Shown here: piece by piece, positions 21,914-33,252 of the stretch
Position numbering within the stretch: the stretch's first letter is position 1
How the letters are laid out: the number at the start of each line of letters is the position of its first letter
Assembly: GCA_009801085.1 (NCBI GenBank)
Contig: VNWV01000004.1
Location: 744,001-808,000 of the forward strand
From: Lasiodiplodia sp. COLG20
Taxonomy: Eukaryota > Ascomycota > Dothideomycetes > Botryosphaeriales > Botryosphaeriaceae
DNA length: 64,000 bases
Direction of reading: 5' to 3'
The notes under the pieces: generated by a model
Told to the model about the DNA's origin: nothing
The model's database searches: none
Seen by the model: only the letters and a program-made list of their open reading frames with translations
Position numbers and translations under genes: made by a program

Positions 21914-24157
21914 ATGGATGCCGCCCCACAGTCATCTGCGCATGGTCTCTCCGCATCGGACTCGATCCGACTGCCTGCGGGGAAGCGCGACCGGGCATGT
22001 GAGCGGTGCTGGCGGCGCAAGCAGAAGGTGGGCCTTTCTCGATATGGCTGTTTCAACATACTCACTAATTCGCCCGCAGTGTGACCGAACGCTCCCTGCA
22101 TGCACTGCTTGCACCACGTTAGGCCTCCAGTGCCAGGAGCGCCGCTCCGACCAAGATCTAGACACGCTCGAAGACGGCGGTGCTCTCACCGCCGGCTCAT
22201 TGCCAAAGTTAGTCATTAGAGATGTCCAGACTCGAAATTATCTATCTAAGGTTTCTCCAATGACAGATATATCGAGGCTTTGAAGCGTAAAGTCGGACAG
22301 CTGGAAGAGGCGCAGAAGCCAGCGAAACGACGCCGGACATGCTCGCCGCTGAGCACCGAACAGCACATCAGCCCCGAGAATGTGGCAAATTCTCTCTCGA
22401 CCACCACGGCAGATGCAGCGGAGAATCCCGTCGAAGGCTCCGTACATGCGACGTTAGGACAGATCGGGTTCTTGTCCCGGAGTGCTATGGCCGAGCCCCG
22501 CGATGGAGAAGGTACTCGTGAACCTCATTGCCATCTGGCTCCAGAGAAATTGGTCAAAGCCGCAGCCACGCTGAGCTCTCCGACCTCGCATCTACCGGGA
22601 TTCGCTGCTCTCGTTTCCCTGAGTAGTAGTGCGCGGCCCTTGACGCTTACCCGTGAGAGTACTGTAGGGTTCATGCACAGATTCCTGGAAGAAGCACCAA
22701 CGTTGTTTCTTGTTCACCTGAACCGTGATCAATTGATGGCGCAGTATGAATCTGTAATCGCCGAGCACGCCAATGGTAGAAGCACAGGAAGTGCCACCTC
22801 GCATCCACTGCGGGATTTCAGTGTCTACACGTCCCTCGCTATAGGCGCTGCCATGGCTCCCGAGTCCTCCAGGCTGGAGTCTTTTTCAGCCGCCTTACAT
22901 GCCGCATCTATAGACATCTTCCCTTCGGTGATTAAAACCTGTAGCTCAGCTGCTTACCTCCACTGCCTACTCTACCTCATTGTATACTCCACTTTGAACT
23001 CTCATGGAGGATCTACTTGGTATCTTTTGGGGCTTGCTACGAGTAAATGCATCTCTTCGGGTCTCCATAGAAATTCCACCATGGACGATGGGCTTCCAGA
23101 ACTTGCAGTGGACAGAGCCAAGAATATTTTCTGGTCATTGTATCTTCTCGATCGGTAAGCCATGTCCCAGTATTCCAGCACAATACTAATTGGATCCAAT
23201 ACAGATGCCTCGCTTCCATCATGGATCGTCCATTCGCAATTCAAGACTACGACATATCAGTCCAAGTATGTCTCTCGAAATCTACGATGGCCGAATACTC
23301 ATTCATGTCAGGATCCAGAAGAAAGCAGTGACGGTCACGAATCACTGATATTTCAACTAGTCATGCATGCAAAGCTGATCTCGCACTTCCGGAGCAGTTC
23401 TGACCAATCAGATCTGCACAACTACCACAACTTTCTGTACTGGCAGCAGCTTTCCCCTCCAGTCAGGAATCTCGTTGCAACATCCCCGAGAAAATCCAAA
23501 TTCCTGCATCGATTGGCATTTCGCACATTAGCAGAACTTGTTCAGTCACTCGCATACTCCGACACATGCATAATGGAGGAAGGGTTCCGCACACTGGAGA
23601 AGGATGCCATGGCTCATTGTCGAATCTTGATCGATGATATTCACGAGGAATTAGACCAAGGAAGCTTCTCGGGATCACTGTTCGATGTTTTTGATGCCTT
23701 TACAGCAGGAGTCCTGATATTGCATCTCTCAACAATTATTCCAACGGATGGTGTGCAGCCAAAGATAGGTCTTCAGGCTTCGAAATCAGTTACGAAGTGC
23801 TGCAACATCCTTACAGCACTCGGAGAACGCCTGTCCCAGTTCAGATCCTATCGCAAGGTACTCTTCTCTATTTACAACCACCTCATTGACGGGAGCTCTG
23901 CTCAACCCAATGTAAGGGAACTCAAATTAAGCAGACTTTCAGAAGACAAAGCTAATCTGAATAGCTCGAACTACCTGCTGCCACTCCAGGCCGCTTGCAG
24001 CGTATCATCGGAAAGCTGCTTGGATCCTCTCAGACAAATCAACGGAGTTGAAGAACCACGATTCCTAGCAATGAGAAGCAGCTGCATTTACTCAAATCAT
24101 CCCCGTGGGTCGAATCAGTATTTCCTGCTTGGTGATTGTTGGAGAAGAGGATATTAA
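21914..24157 (+). CDS. Zn2Cys6 transcription factor
   Basis: Second regulator of the block, 678 residues. Exons: 21914-22027, 22080-22207, 22267-23154, 23205-23265, 23312-24157, all in phase. The zinc cluster is completed across the first intron: Cys29, Cys32, Cys39, Cys46, Cys49, Cys56. Splicing at GTTAGT (22208) joins LPK to YIEALKRKVGQLEE, the short coiled linker that normally follows the cluster. The fungal_trans domain is seen as VYSTLNSHGGSTWYLLGLA, LHRNS and FWSLYLLDRCLASIMDRPFA. The 3' end is less certain, because another small intron could lie near 23860. Probably controls the divergent permease and perhaps the whole block. Confidence 0.85.
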
Positions 24158-24863
24158 GGAATTTTGGGCACACCACTGGTGGTGGAAACAAGGCCGGCCG
24201 AAGCCTCAGTGCCCAGTGGCTCAAATGGTTTCCGAATACCATCCACTGTGTGGAAAGTTCCATCTCAATCAAGTGCGCTAGCACCATTCTAAACTTGAAT
24301 TAAACTATAGCTGCGGAATATTATCCAGGGCACCGATAAAGGTCAGGTTCGGAAGGTTTTCGCGTCTTTTCGGGGGGTTGTTGGCTTATTCTCGCTAAGA
24401 ACCATCCAGAAAGAAGTGTACGATCATGACGGAAATCAAGATGCCGGCTCTCTCATTGATTGATCAGATGCTCGTTCTAGACACGAACCTTGCTCTTGTA
24501 ATCGAAGTACAAGCGGAGTCCCCGCTACAGGCGGTTGTGTTGCCACAAGCGGTGAGGCTGATTTCCAAGCTTGGGCGGATGCGTTACAGTTATAGGAATG
24601 GATGACCCAAGGTGATAGTGTCAGTTTCGCCATTGAAGACCTCTCATGACTAAAATTTGGGTCTAGATCAAACATGACCTGCAAATGCGGACTAACTTGT
24701 ACACCTCACAAAGCAGAGGACCCTTGAATTTAAGCACAAGCAGAGAGGTGTATACAGGAGCAGAGCTCGTTATATAAATTGAAGCGCCTACTACACCACA
24801 TTGAACTATACAAGACCGTGTCAACATCTGTTCAAGTTTTAACTTAAGTCAATTTCAACCAAC
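24158..24863. promoter_or_regulatory. Intergenic region with TATA box of the GST-like gene
   Basis: 706 bp with no gene recognised. TATATAAAT at 24771-24779 lies about 90 bp upstream of the next ATG and is a likely TATA box. Confidence 0.45.
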
Positions 24864-25649
24864 ATGTCGCCTCTCACCCTCTGGTTCATCCCCACCAAAC
24901 TCTTCCCACGACGCGTCAGTTATTATCTGAAAGCGAAAGGCCTCCCGCGGTCACTTCTGTCTTCAGGAGCGCTGGAGATCATACCCGTCGTCTCCGACCT
25001 GGCCACTGGAATTTCGCAGGCGCTCGAAGGCTTTGAGAAGGCGCCCCTCGGCTACACCTACCCACTCCTACGCGTCGCCAACGCCGACAAGCCCCACCAC
25101 TCGCCGGCACAGGAGCAGTACTTCATCACGCAGTCCATGACCGTCATCGACTACCTCGAAGAGGCGTTCCCGGCATCGGACGGGTACCGCGACCTCCGCG
25201 GAGAGACTCCCGCCCAGCGCGCGCGCGCCCGCGACATTGCGGTGCTGACGAATGACATGCTCATGGCCACTCTCGTCTACCTCCGGCACGCGCCAGACTC
25301 GCCTCTGAAGTGCAGTGGGATCGCTCCGGAAAACGTTAGTCCCGGGGCTGCGGTGGACGCAATGCAGGCGGTTCGGACGCTCGCGAAGCGCATTGAGGGA
25401 TGGGTGCGCGAGGACATTCTGGAGAGGGGCTCGCTGGGCGTGGCGGGGACGGGGGAAAAGGTCACCATGGCTGACTGCGTGCTCGCAGCCGCGGTTGTGA
25501 CGTGCCGGGATACGTATGGTGTGGACCTTTTGGAGGGAACCGAGGCTTTGAATGTGTGGATTGATCGCTATATGAAGAGTGAATGGTTCCCAGACCATGC
25601 GGAACTGCGCCTGGTAGAGACGGGCGCTGTGGATGTATTGTTTACCTGA
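24864..25649 (+). CDS. Glutathione S-transferase-like protein
   Basis: Intronless gene for a 261-residue protein with the fungal GST-like layout. The N-terminal thioredoxin-fold part opens with LTLWFIPTKLFPRRVSYYLKAKG and includes the QSMTVIDYLEEAFP segment (family 'ES..I..YLEE'). An all-alpha C-terminal domain carries KVTMADCVLAAAVVTCRD, the usual 'T.ADC...A' N-capping box. Such proteins conjugate glutathione to, or isomerise, electrophilic intermediates, and they often sit in secondary-metabolite clusters. No direct evidence links it to a pathway here. It converges with the unknown gene at 25794. Confidence 0.8.
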   Translation: MSPLTLWFIPTKLFPRRVSYYLKAKGLPRSLLSSGALEIIPVVSDLATGISQALEGFEKAPLGYTYPLLRVANADKPHHSPAQEQYFITQSMTVIDYLEEAFPASDGYRDLRGETPAQRARARDIAVLTNDMLMATLVYLRHAPDSPLKCSGIAPENVSPGAAVDAMQAVRTLAKRIEGWVREDILERGSLGVAGTGEKVTMADCVLAAAVVTCRDTYGVDLLEGTEALNVWIDRYMKSEWFPDHAELRLVETGAVDVLFT

Positions 25650-25793
25650 GGGGAGAGAATTTCTCGGCAATTTGCACCAAGTAGTCGCTACAAATTGATC
25701 TCTTTTTAATGCTACCTTCCGTTCATTCACTCAAACACCTTCGCTTTAGGATGAAATTTTCTATATATCAGACTTTGAAGAAATCATAGCGAA

Positions 25794-26648
25794 TTAACCC
25801 GAGAAATCGATCAGCCGGCCCCGCTCATCCACCAACCCAAACGCCATGCCAGCCTGAACCGCCACCTCGCCCACCTCCCTCACCTCCGGCCGCGCGTCCG
25901 CATCAACCATGCGCGCGAAGTCGACCTGGCGCACCTGCTGCTCCATCTGCGCCGCCAACTCGACCGTCTGATCGATCATGCTCATGTTGGGGTGGAACGG
26001 CTGCGACGCCGTCTTGCGCTTCGTGTCGAAGCCCATCAGCAGCACCTGCCAGTACATGGGCGCCAGCACCGTGCCCAGCTTCAGCCGCTGGCTCTCGCGC
26101 GGGCCGATGCGCCGTCGGTGCGCGTAGAAGCGCACGTAGAGCACGACGGTCAGGACCGCGATTTCCTGGACCAGCCCGTCGGCGTAGATGGTTAGGTCGA
26201 AGAGGTGGTTGAGGTTCTCGACGTCGTCGAACATTGCGTGCACGGCTTGGTAGATTTGCAGCCGGATCGCGTCGGCGGTGGGTTGGTCGAGGGATGCGCC
26301 GGCCCATTCGCCGGATTCGGCTTGCTCGGAGGTTGGGAGGATGCTGGCGCAGGAGGATTCGATCGGGTTGAAGAGGGAGTTGAATTTGTGCTTGTTGAGG
26401 CGGCCTTTGATGGCGCTGTCCTGGGGAAAGATGATGGTGTGGATCTCTTTCAGGTTGTCGATCTCCATCCGGAACTGTTCTGGGTCGTTGTGGATTTCTG
26501 TGAGGTTGCTGTACGAGGTTTTCCATATCTCGAAGGTTTCTGTTTCAATGTTCCAATCATATCCGACCGTCTCACGGATGGCCGCCCCGACGGGATCCCT
26601 GATCAACTCAAAATCCACTCGCGGCCAGGAGATCATTGGCATGCCCAT
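25794..26648 (-). CDS. Unknown protein
   Basis: Predicted 284-residue single-exon protein starting MGMPMISWPRVDFEL; the frame is open for 43 more codons upstream, but an ATG at the domain-like start is preferred. Soluble, rich in Glu, Gln and Asp, with several amphipathic helical stretches (for example AIRLQIYQAVHAMFDDVENL). No signal peptide, membrane span or recognised motif. GC and third-position bias match bona fide neighbouring genes, supporting a real gene. Confidence 0.55.
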   Translation of the reverse strand: MGMPMISWPRVDFELIRDPVGAAIRETVGYDWNIETETFEIWKTSYSNLTEIHNDPEQFRMEIDNLKEIHTIIFPQDSAIKGRLNKHKFNSLFNPIESSCASILPTSEQAESGEWAGASLDQPTADAIRLQIYQAVHAMFDDVENLNHLFDLTIYADGLVQEIAVLTVVLYVRFYAHRRRIGPRESQRLKLGTVLAPMYWQVLLMGFDTKRKTASQPFHPNMSMIDQTVELAAQMEQQVRQVDFARMVDADARPEVREVGEVAVQAGMAFGLVDERGRLIDFSG

Positions 26649-28506
26649 TTTGACAATGTGTATATACGCGTAGAGATAGGTTTGAGGAATGTAGGGCAGG
26701 TATAGGCTGAGGCGGTTTGTTGTTGCGCCGCAAGAAAGCAGACCGGTGGTGAAAGTACGCAATATGAACAAGACCATGCAGAAGCGCGCAGCCTACCTTA
26801 TATTGTTGTAGAGTGATCAACAGATCAGCGTCGGCATATACTTGTAGATAGCCGATCCATGACCCCATGGGCAGAGTTCCCACATAGCGAACGCCAGGCA
26901 ACAGCCGCAAGGCGCAATCGCGCAAGGCGGCATTCGTGCTTGGTAGCCGAAAAGAGTTCAGCCCCCTCGCTTAGAACCATATCCTTACCTGTTTGGTGTG
27001 CTGTAGCGAAGCCACCACCCGGTAGTGCGTCTTGGTACGGCGGTTTCCTACAAAAGAAGAGAGGTGGAACCACCACGGACCGAAAACGATTCTTGCTATA
27101 TTTAGCAGCGCGGAGCCTCTGCAGTCAGCACACCACTTCAGACGCTATATAGACTTCCCTTTGATCATAGGTATTTTGGACCCTGTATTGCACATACAAG
27201 TTCTTCTTTCTACTATGCGACCAATCGTATCGGATTCTTTCCAAGGATCGGCGAAAGCACGTGTTGCCCGAAAGCTTCCCCAGACCTCTACCTCACTACG
27301 GCTTACCTTTTTATATAACACATGAATAGATATTCGCTCAGATATCGATAAACAACAACCATATGTCTTGTGCTCTTCGCCTCTTCGCCTCTTCGCCTCT
27401 TCGCGGAACCTTGCCATCACCATGCCATACGGAACATCCCCTCTCCAGTCCATAGGGTTGGCCTTTGTCTCTACTGAGGGCAAATGCGGCTTGGTGTTGG
27501 CTGGGTTTCCAGTAAGTGTGACAGATGTAGTCTTCTGGCAATATAAATGAAAGGCTCCGCACCCTTGAAGCACATGATCTATGGTACGTCAACGTTCTTT
27601 CGGACCGAGTTATGATTTTCCGTAACGTCTACATCATCGTCAGCCTGCATCATGAGGGAAAGATTTAGGTTTCAGACCTGCACTATGAAACGTAATCGGC
27701 CTATGAATGAGCTGTGCAGATGCTTACTTTTGCTTACGGAAGCGTAAGCAGCGTTACATAACCAGCCATCGACTGTTTGCCAAGCAATCATTGCGATCAT
27801 TATGTCGTTATCTATCCAATCATAATTGGCACGCAGTCACTTAGCGTTTGTCTTTCGTTGTTGCCCAACCAACCAGGGAATCGTCGACATACAATAATAT
27901 CATTACGTCTCGCCAACGCTGACATGCAACTTAATCTCTGCAGCAACCGCTCAGCATCACCGCACCAATCCAAGATCTTGCACGAACTGCTTCGTTGTGA
28001 TGACGATGAGGCTTGCCTCCAAGCCCCTCTAATTACAATCAAGACATCTCCTCATTCGTTGATGCGCTGTCACTGCATACTAGTTCCTTAATCGGAGGAA
28101 TAATTTCCATTGCCCCTCACAACATCAATGGCGGGCCAGGAGCAGGATTCAAATTTTATCCGGCCTGTGAGGCTGCATTCCACATTACCAATCACCAGAT
28201 AGGTAATCCGTGTTCCGCTTAAATAGACTGGAGTCTGTATAAAAGTTTATTCGCCCCCTCTTTATTTGTTGTTCATCACTCTCCGAGATAATTTTCATTA
28301 TTGCTACTCCACCCCGGCATTACTACTCAGTATTACTATTGAGGAAAGGAAATATACCAACCCCATTGTTAGTCAATAAATACACATATAGTGATATAGT
28401 TGACTGAGGAGACGACGAAGCAGCAAGAATCTTAGCCGCTTGTCTGAACCGATCCTCTATCGCCACGCTCAACCATCATTCAATTCCATCGATCTCCAAC
28501 GCAAAA
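26649..28506. other. Long gene-poor stretch
   Basis: 1858 bp. Short frames only and no recognised domain. A small microsatellite lies at 27373-27404 (listed separately). TATAAAAG at 28237-28244 is about 265 bp upstream of the EthD gene; whether it is used is unknown. Confidence 0.4.
27373..27404. repeat. 8-bp tandem repeat (CTCTTCGC)x4
   Basis: Four perfect copies of CTCTTCGC in tandem, outside any supported gene. Confidence 0.9.
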
Positions 28507-28839
28507 ATGACTGTCACATCGACCATACTATACCCAAACACCCCAGGCAAGAAATTCGACCTCGATTACTATCTCAACACGCACATGCCGCTTACCGAGA
28601 AAATCTGGGGCCCCCTGGGCTTGACGTCGTGGAGGGTGGTCGAGTTCAAGGCTGGGGCCGATGGCGGGCCGCCGCCGTATCGCCTGAAGACCGAGACGGT
28701 GTGGGAGAGTCGAGAGAAGCTGGATACGGCAGTGGCGAATGAGCAGACCAGCACTATCTTTGGCGATGTTGCCAACTTCACGGACGAGGCGTGGATCGGT
28801 ATGTTGGGTGAGGAGGTGGGTCGGTCGCAGAAGTCTTGA
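28507..28839 (+). CDS. EthD-domain protein
   Basis: Small protein of 110 residues, single exon, matching the ferredoxin-like EthD dimeric alpha-beta barrel. It opens with ILYPN and continues FDLDYYLNTHMPLTEKIWGPLGL, the family Y...HMPL signature, then ends with FTDEAWIGMLGEEVG. EthD proteins occur in fungal clusters as small decarboxylases, dehydratases or cyclisation aids, and in bacteria near ether degradation genes; the role here is unknown. Its stop codon is only 8 bp from the stop of the converging NACHT gene. Confidence 0.88.
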   Translation: MTVTSTILYPNTPGKKFDLDYYLNTHMPLTEKIWGPLGLTSWRVVEFKAGADGGPPPYRLKTETVWESREKLDTAVANEQTSTIFGDVANFTDEAWIGMLGEEVGRSQKS

Positions 28840-28847
28840 GTGTCGGT

Positions 28848-31019
28848 TTATTCATCTGCGTCCGACATCTCGTACGCAGTCGAATCACCGTCCGAAAACG
28901 TTTCCCAAGCTTGTTCCGAACTGAATTTCATTCCTCCCTTCATCGCCAGAAATTTCTGTCGTTTGTTTTCGGGCCTCCGCGGCTTCTGTTGCACCGCTGC
29001 GATGATTGATTTGTATCGGGCGCCTCTCTCATAGAGATCCGTTACCAGTTCCAATACTTGAGAAGTCCAGCCGAAGGATCCTTGTGCTCGTTCTAGGATG
29101 AGGTCTTGGAGTTCATCTCCATGCCGGCGTAGTCGTGATATGATTCTATGACTCTCAATCATATGCCTGATATCCTGGGTGTTTTCGGAATCCATGGAAA
29201 TCGCAAGGCCGCCAGGTCGAATGTTAGGAGAGTACCTGCAGGAAAAACATACCCTGAGATTTAATGGAGCTTTCCGGGGTTTTGTAAGGAAATCGTTGAA
29301 CGTCCGTATGAGCCTTTCCGCAGGCTCACGTCCCAGCTCGTTGATTCCATCGACAAAAAGAAACACCTTCTGTTCTCCGTTGCTAGAACACTCCTTTTCC
29401 AGCATTTTCAGGGTAAAATCTCGCAGATCCTCCTCAGTCCATTTCCATTTCTTGCCATATTTTCCACGGTGGACCTGATTGTCTTGGAAGAGAATTGCCA
29501 TTGATTGTATAATCCTCGGGAATGGTTGCGAGAGTTGATGCAGAAAGGAGCAGTAGATCCCAACGGGCTTGTGCGAAATAGATTCGGACCGAGAAGTGAC
29601 GAAAAAGTCGGCAACAATATTCTTTCTTGATTCTTCCCGAAGATGCGTCGTTACAAAGCGCATCAGTGAGGTCTTTCCAGATTCGGGATACCCGAGGATC
29701 CACAGGATGTCATGTCGCCCAGCCATCCAAGCCCCGATTTTCCTGTTCTTAAAGAACCACCGAGATGCGCTCCCATGTATCGCAGTCTGGGCGTCGTGTT
29801 TGATCCAGTTCATTGACTGAAATGCCAGAGATTGACGACAAGCTGCTTATGTATCAGATGATGATGAACTATTCAACTGTCCAACAGAGGCACTTACCTT
29901 CTTCAGTTTCCGTAAAACGGTTCTCCCTACTTGCCAAGCTATGATCTCCTTGATCACACTTGCCCGTCTCCACTACAACGTCCTTGAGGTGGTCCACTAC
30001 GGTCTTGTATGTGATATCGTTCTCGCTCGAGAACTTGACTAGATTGCTGTGAGTTTCGTAGACGGGAAATACCCTGTGTTTTGGGTCGTTCTCGTTCAGC
30101 TTTCCTTGGGTTGCTGAAAACTCGAACACAAGTTTTTCTGGAGGGCCACACTGCTCCCAGCCAAATCCAACACTCCAAGAACCCATTTTGAAAAACTCTT
30201 TCTTTTTCCGCACCAATGTTGGAGACTTTACTGTTTCGTAGAAGTAGAAAGACATGCAATTCTCGAGCTTATCGAGCGCACTCATGTATCCACTGTGGAC
30301 TTCGCGGAGGAAAGCCGGCTTCAGCTCGTCAATGTTTTCCAGCAAGTGTTGCTGCGCCGATTCTTTGAGTAGAGGCCGGAGTGACTCTATATTCATTCCA
30401 TCGCTGGGTACACCGAAATAGAACACTGCACGAAGCGATTTATATGCGTGGAGCTCTTCTGGTATCCTACTTTCGGCCATACGTTTGATTGCCTAAATAA
30501 GAACCTAAAATCAGCGCGAGTCTTTTTTTTTTTTTTTTTAATAGTGGTAAAATATTACAATTTTTGCGACCAAACCGCCCATGGAGTGTTCGATGACAAT
30601 CCAGGGTCTTGTCGGGCAGTTCCTTCGTAATCGAGTCAGGGCGTTCTTGAATGTTAGTGCGATATCGCTGGGACTCTGGAAGGAATCTTTCTTCGTATCG
30701 TAGCCGTAGGTGAAGATTCTGGATCTTGGAAAGCTTTTCGGCAGAAAGTCTCGAAGCCACATCGCTTCGCCGCCTTTGCACTTGAAGGAACCGAGAGCGT
30801 GGCCGTTCAGCCCAGAAATTGCGATTATGCTGCAAAGATTAGCCAAGATCGAAATGTCATCTTATCATCATACTCAATGTCGCAAGAGTCGTCAGGCGCT
30901 GAATGCAACAAAGTGAAATCCTTAAACTCGTCGTCCACCTCGATTTCGCCATTGATGAAATCTTTACCCCCGCGTTCCTTCAGCCGTTCTGGGATCTTTT
31001 CAAAATTCACAGTTGCCAT
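28848..31019 (-). CDS. Alpha/beta-hydrolase-NACHT NLR-like protein without C-terminal repeats
   Basis: Fungal NLR-like protein, 668 residues. Exons: 31019-30874, 30829-30559, 30492-29898, 29842-28848. The N-terminal alpha/beta hydrolase (SesB/DUF676-like) has AISGLNGHALGSF and a nucleophile elbow with Ser131, where the usual GHSxGG reads EHSMGG (Glu129). A linker typical of these proteins (ACRQSLAFQSMNWI) leads to the NACHT domain: Walker A GYPESGKT at 388-395 and Walker B FLFVDGIN at about 498-505. The protein ends roughly 165 residues after Walker B with no ankyrin, WD or TPR repeats, although full-length relatives usually carry them. No splice site to a repeat exon was found downstream; the EthD gene starts converging there. 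Likely role, if active: non-self recognition or cell-death signalling. Confidence 0.83.
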
Positions 31020-32070
31020 CTGTGGGGCATTGTGCCTCCGACTGCAAGATGGGTCGGGAGTCAGGGACTTGATCGTTGCTGCTTTGTAGTGGTAATTGTC
31101 CTCGAGAAGCTTAAAAACATCATCTTAAGTCCAGTTGCCAAGAACTCCACGTAGCCAAAACGATCGCTCCCTGTCTATAACCATGGCATCGACGCAACGT
31201 GGTTAAGGGCTGTTGAAGGAAGGATGGAGAACGGGATTGGGGAAATGTGAAATAAGAGGAGAGCGTTTGAGATCACAGCGGTCTATAGTGTTACCGAAAG
31301 CTGCGACCAGGTAGGACGTCCGGCAAAGACCCTGCTGCGTCTCTGTGGCTTTAATCTGTCGCATGTGCGGGGTTGGAGGATGCGCGGTGCAAAACTGGGG
31401 CGAGAGCTGGCAGGATTCGTATAATGGCCCCTTAAGTGTTATCAGACCCCTGCAAGGCCAATGACTGCAGGCGAACGTGCTAAGCCACCGTGCTAAGCCA
31501 CCTTGCCAAGCCTCCACTGTATACTCCGCCTCCGGGCAACCTGACGGCACACCCACCCTTCCTACACCCCTTCCATTTGTCCCGTAGCTTTTGACTATCG
31601 ACCAAGACTGCTGACGTAGAAGTGCCAGGCAACTTTGCATCGTTGAAACATACTCTCTATATATTCGACCCTACCCTGTATGTTAGCATAGTATTAAGCA
31701 ATTTACTCTTTTCTCACGTACTCCACGCTTCAGATCGATCATCATTGTAGGGAGCCTGGTAGAACCATACCTCAACAAACAGTAGATTGAAACCACGCAT
31801 AAACTATAGTAGGCGGATGAGCCTGCATCTGGCCTGCAGCATCAAGCAATTTGTGATTGTGAGTTGAGAAGGAGCACATTTTTTAATTGGACAATCTCGT
31901 CTGGACGATAGCTTCATCTACCCACATATGTTAATTTTCGAAGGGCGCATTTATCGACACGAAATCTGTTCTATACACCATCATATTTCATTGCTTTATC
32001 AAATCGCCGACAACTTTGAAAAAGTACCACTCAGAAGTCTTTATGGCGTTGGTGCAACCACTGCCACTGC
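31020..32070. other. Intergenic region with a short tandem repeat
   Basis: 1051 bp, no gene supported. Three 13-bp units of CGTGCTAAGCCAC (the third diverged) are tandem at 31476-31514. Confidence 0.45.
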
Positions 32071-33252
32071 CTATTCTCCGATTCTGAGAGCATACTTGAA
32101 CCCACTTGCCTTGCCCTCTTTCAAATTAAACAAAGCATCATGAACGCCATCCAGTCCCCCATCTACCACTTGATGAGGATGCGGCTTGAACCAGCCTTCC
32201 TGCAGCGCCTTGCCCAGATACCTGCTCAACACGAATCCAAAGTCCTGGCTATCCGTAAAGACCCGGCGGGCATCAGTCGCCGTGCACGTCACATCGTCCC
32301 GCACAATCTTGTACTCCTTCTCAAACGAATGCAAGATCTGCGCCATCGTCCCGCCCGGCGCCAGCGCGCGCTGCAACACCTCGTCGCTGGGCGACGCCGA
32401 CACAGCCTCGAAGACGTGCAGCAGCTTGCGGCCCTGCAGAGCATTCTGGATGTTGGCAGCAAGGTCGCCGTCACGGTAGTCGATGATGGTATCCCCCTTG
32501 CTCCGGTCGATGAGCGTCTCGACGAAGGACTGCGATTTGCCGGCGACGCAGATGAGCGGATGAATGTTGCTGCGGTGGGCGAGCTGGACGGCGAAAGCGC
32601 CGACGCCGGAGGAGGCGCCATAGATGACGAGGGGGGTGGGCTCGGCGGTCTCTGGGCTGGGGAGCCAGGGTGCCGGGAGGCGGAGGTGGAGGTAGAGGCC
32701 GCTGGCGGCTGTGAAAGCGGCTAGCGGAATGGTGGATGCTTCTGTGGCAAGGTGTCAGCCAGGCTGAGTATGGCGAGTGTTCCCTAATTTCCACTGTTGG
32801 GGAGACATGGTCATTTTACCCTCGAAGCCAATGGTATCGGGGAGGCGAAACGTAGTGTTCGCCTCAACAACCGTGTATTCGGCGAAAGTGCCGTGTGGTT
32901 CTCCAGGGCCGTGGAATGCAGCAACGCGGTCCCCGCGCTTGAACTCAGTGACGTTGGATCCAACTTCGTGGATGACGCCCGCGACGTCATCGCCTGGAAC
33001 CATGGAGAGTCCAAAGAAATCTGCAAGCTTCCTGTGGAGGGCCAGTGTCAGGATGGCCGGGAACTTTAAGCACAGATGCCTTACCAGTCTTTGGGATTGA
33101 CGCCGCTGGCTATGACTTTGATGACGATTTGGTCGGCATTTGGCTCGGGAATCGGAGAATCCACGATGTGGACGTTCAGGCCTGAGTTGGTCAGTGATGT
33201 TCTACTCCAAATGTTCGACAAACGCACCCGGTTTGACAATAGCTTGCTTCAT
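32071..33252 (-). CDS. Zinc-type medium-chain oxidoreductase, trans-enoyl-reductase-like
   Basis: MDR-superfamily NADPH oxidoreductase of the ToxD/LovC-like group, 334 residues. Exons: 33252-33228 (a 25-bp first exon), 33181-33085, 33031-32820, 32741-32071. The GroES-like half has ASGVNPKDWK, PGDDVAGVIHEVG and GDRVAAF; the Rossmann half has GASSGVGAFAVQLA. Cysteine zinc ligands of true alcohol dehydrogenases are absent, as in enoyl reductases. Family members act as stand-alone ER partners of highly reducing PKSs lacking a working ER, or as cluster dehydrogenases. Since the PKS ER region lies outside this window and the distance is about 26 kb, the partnership is only a possibility. Confidence 0.88.
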
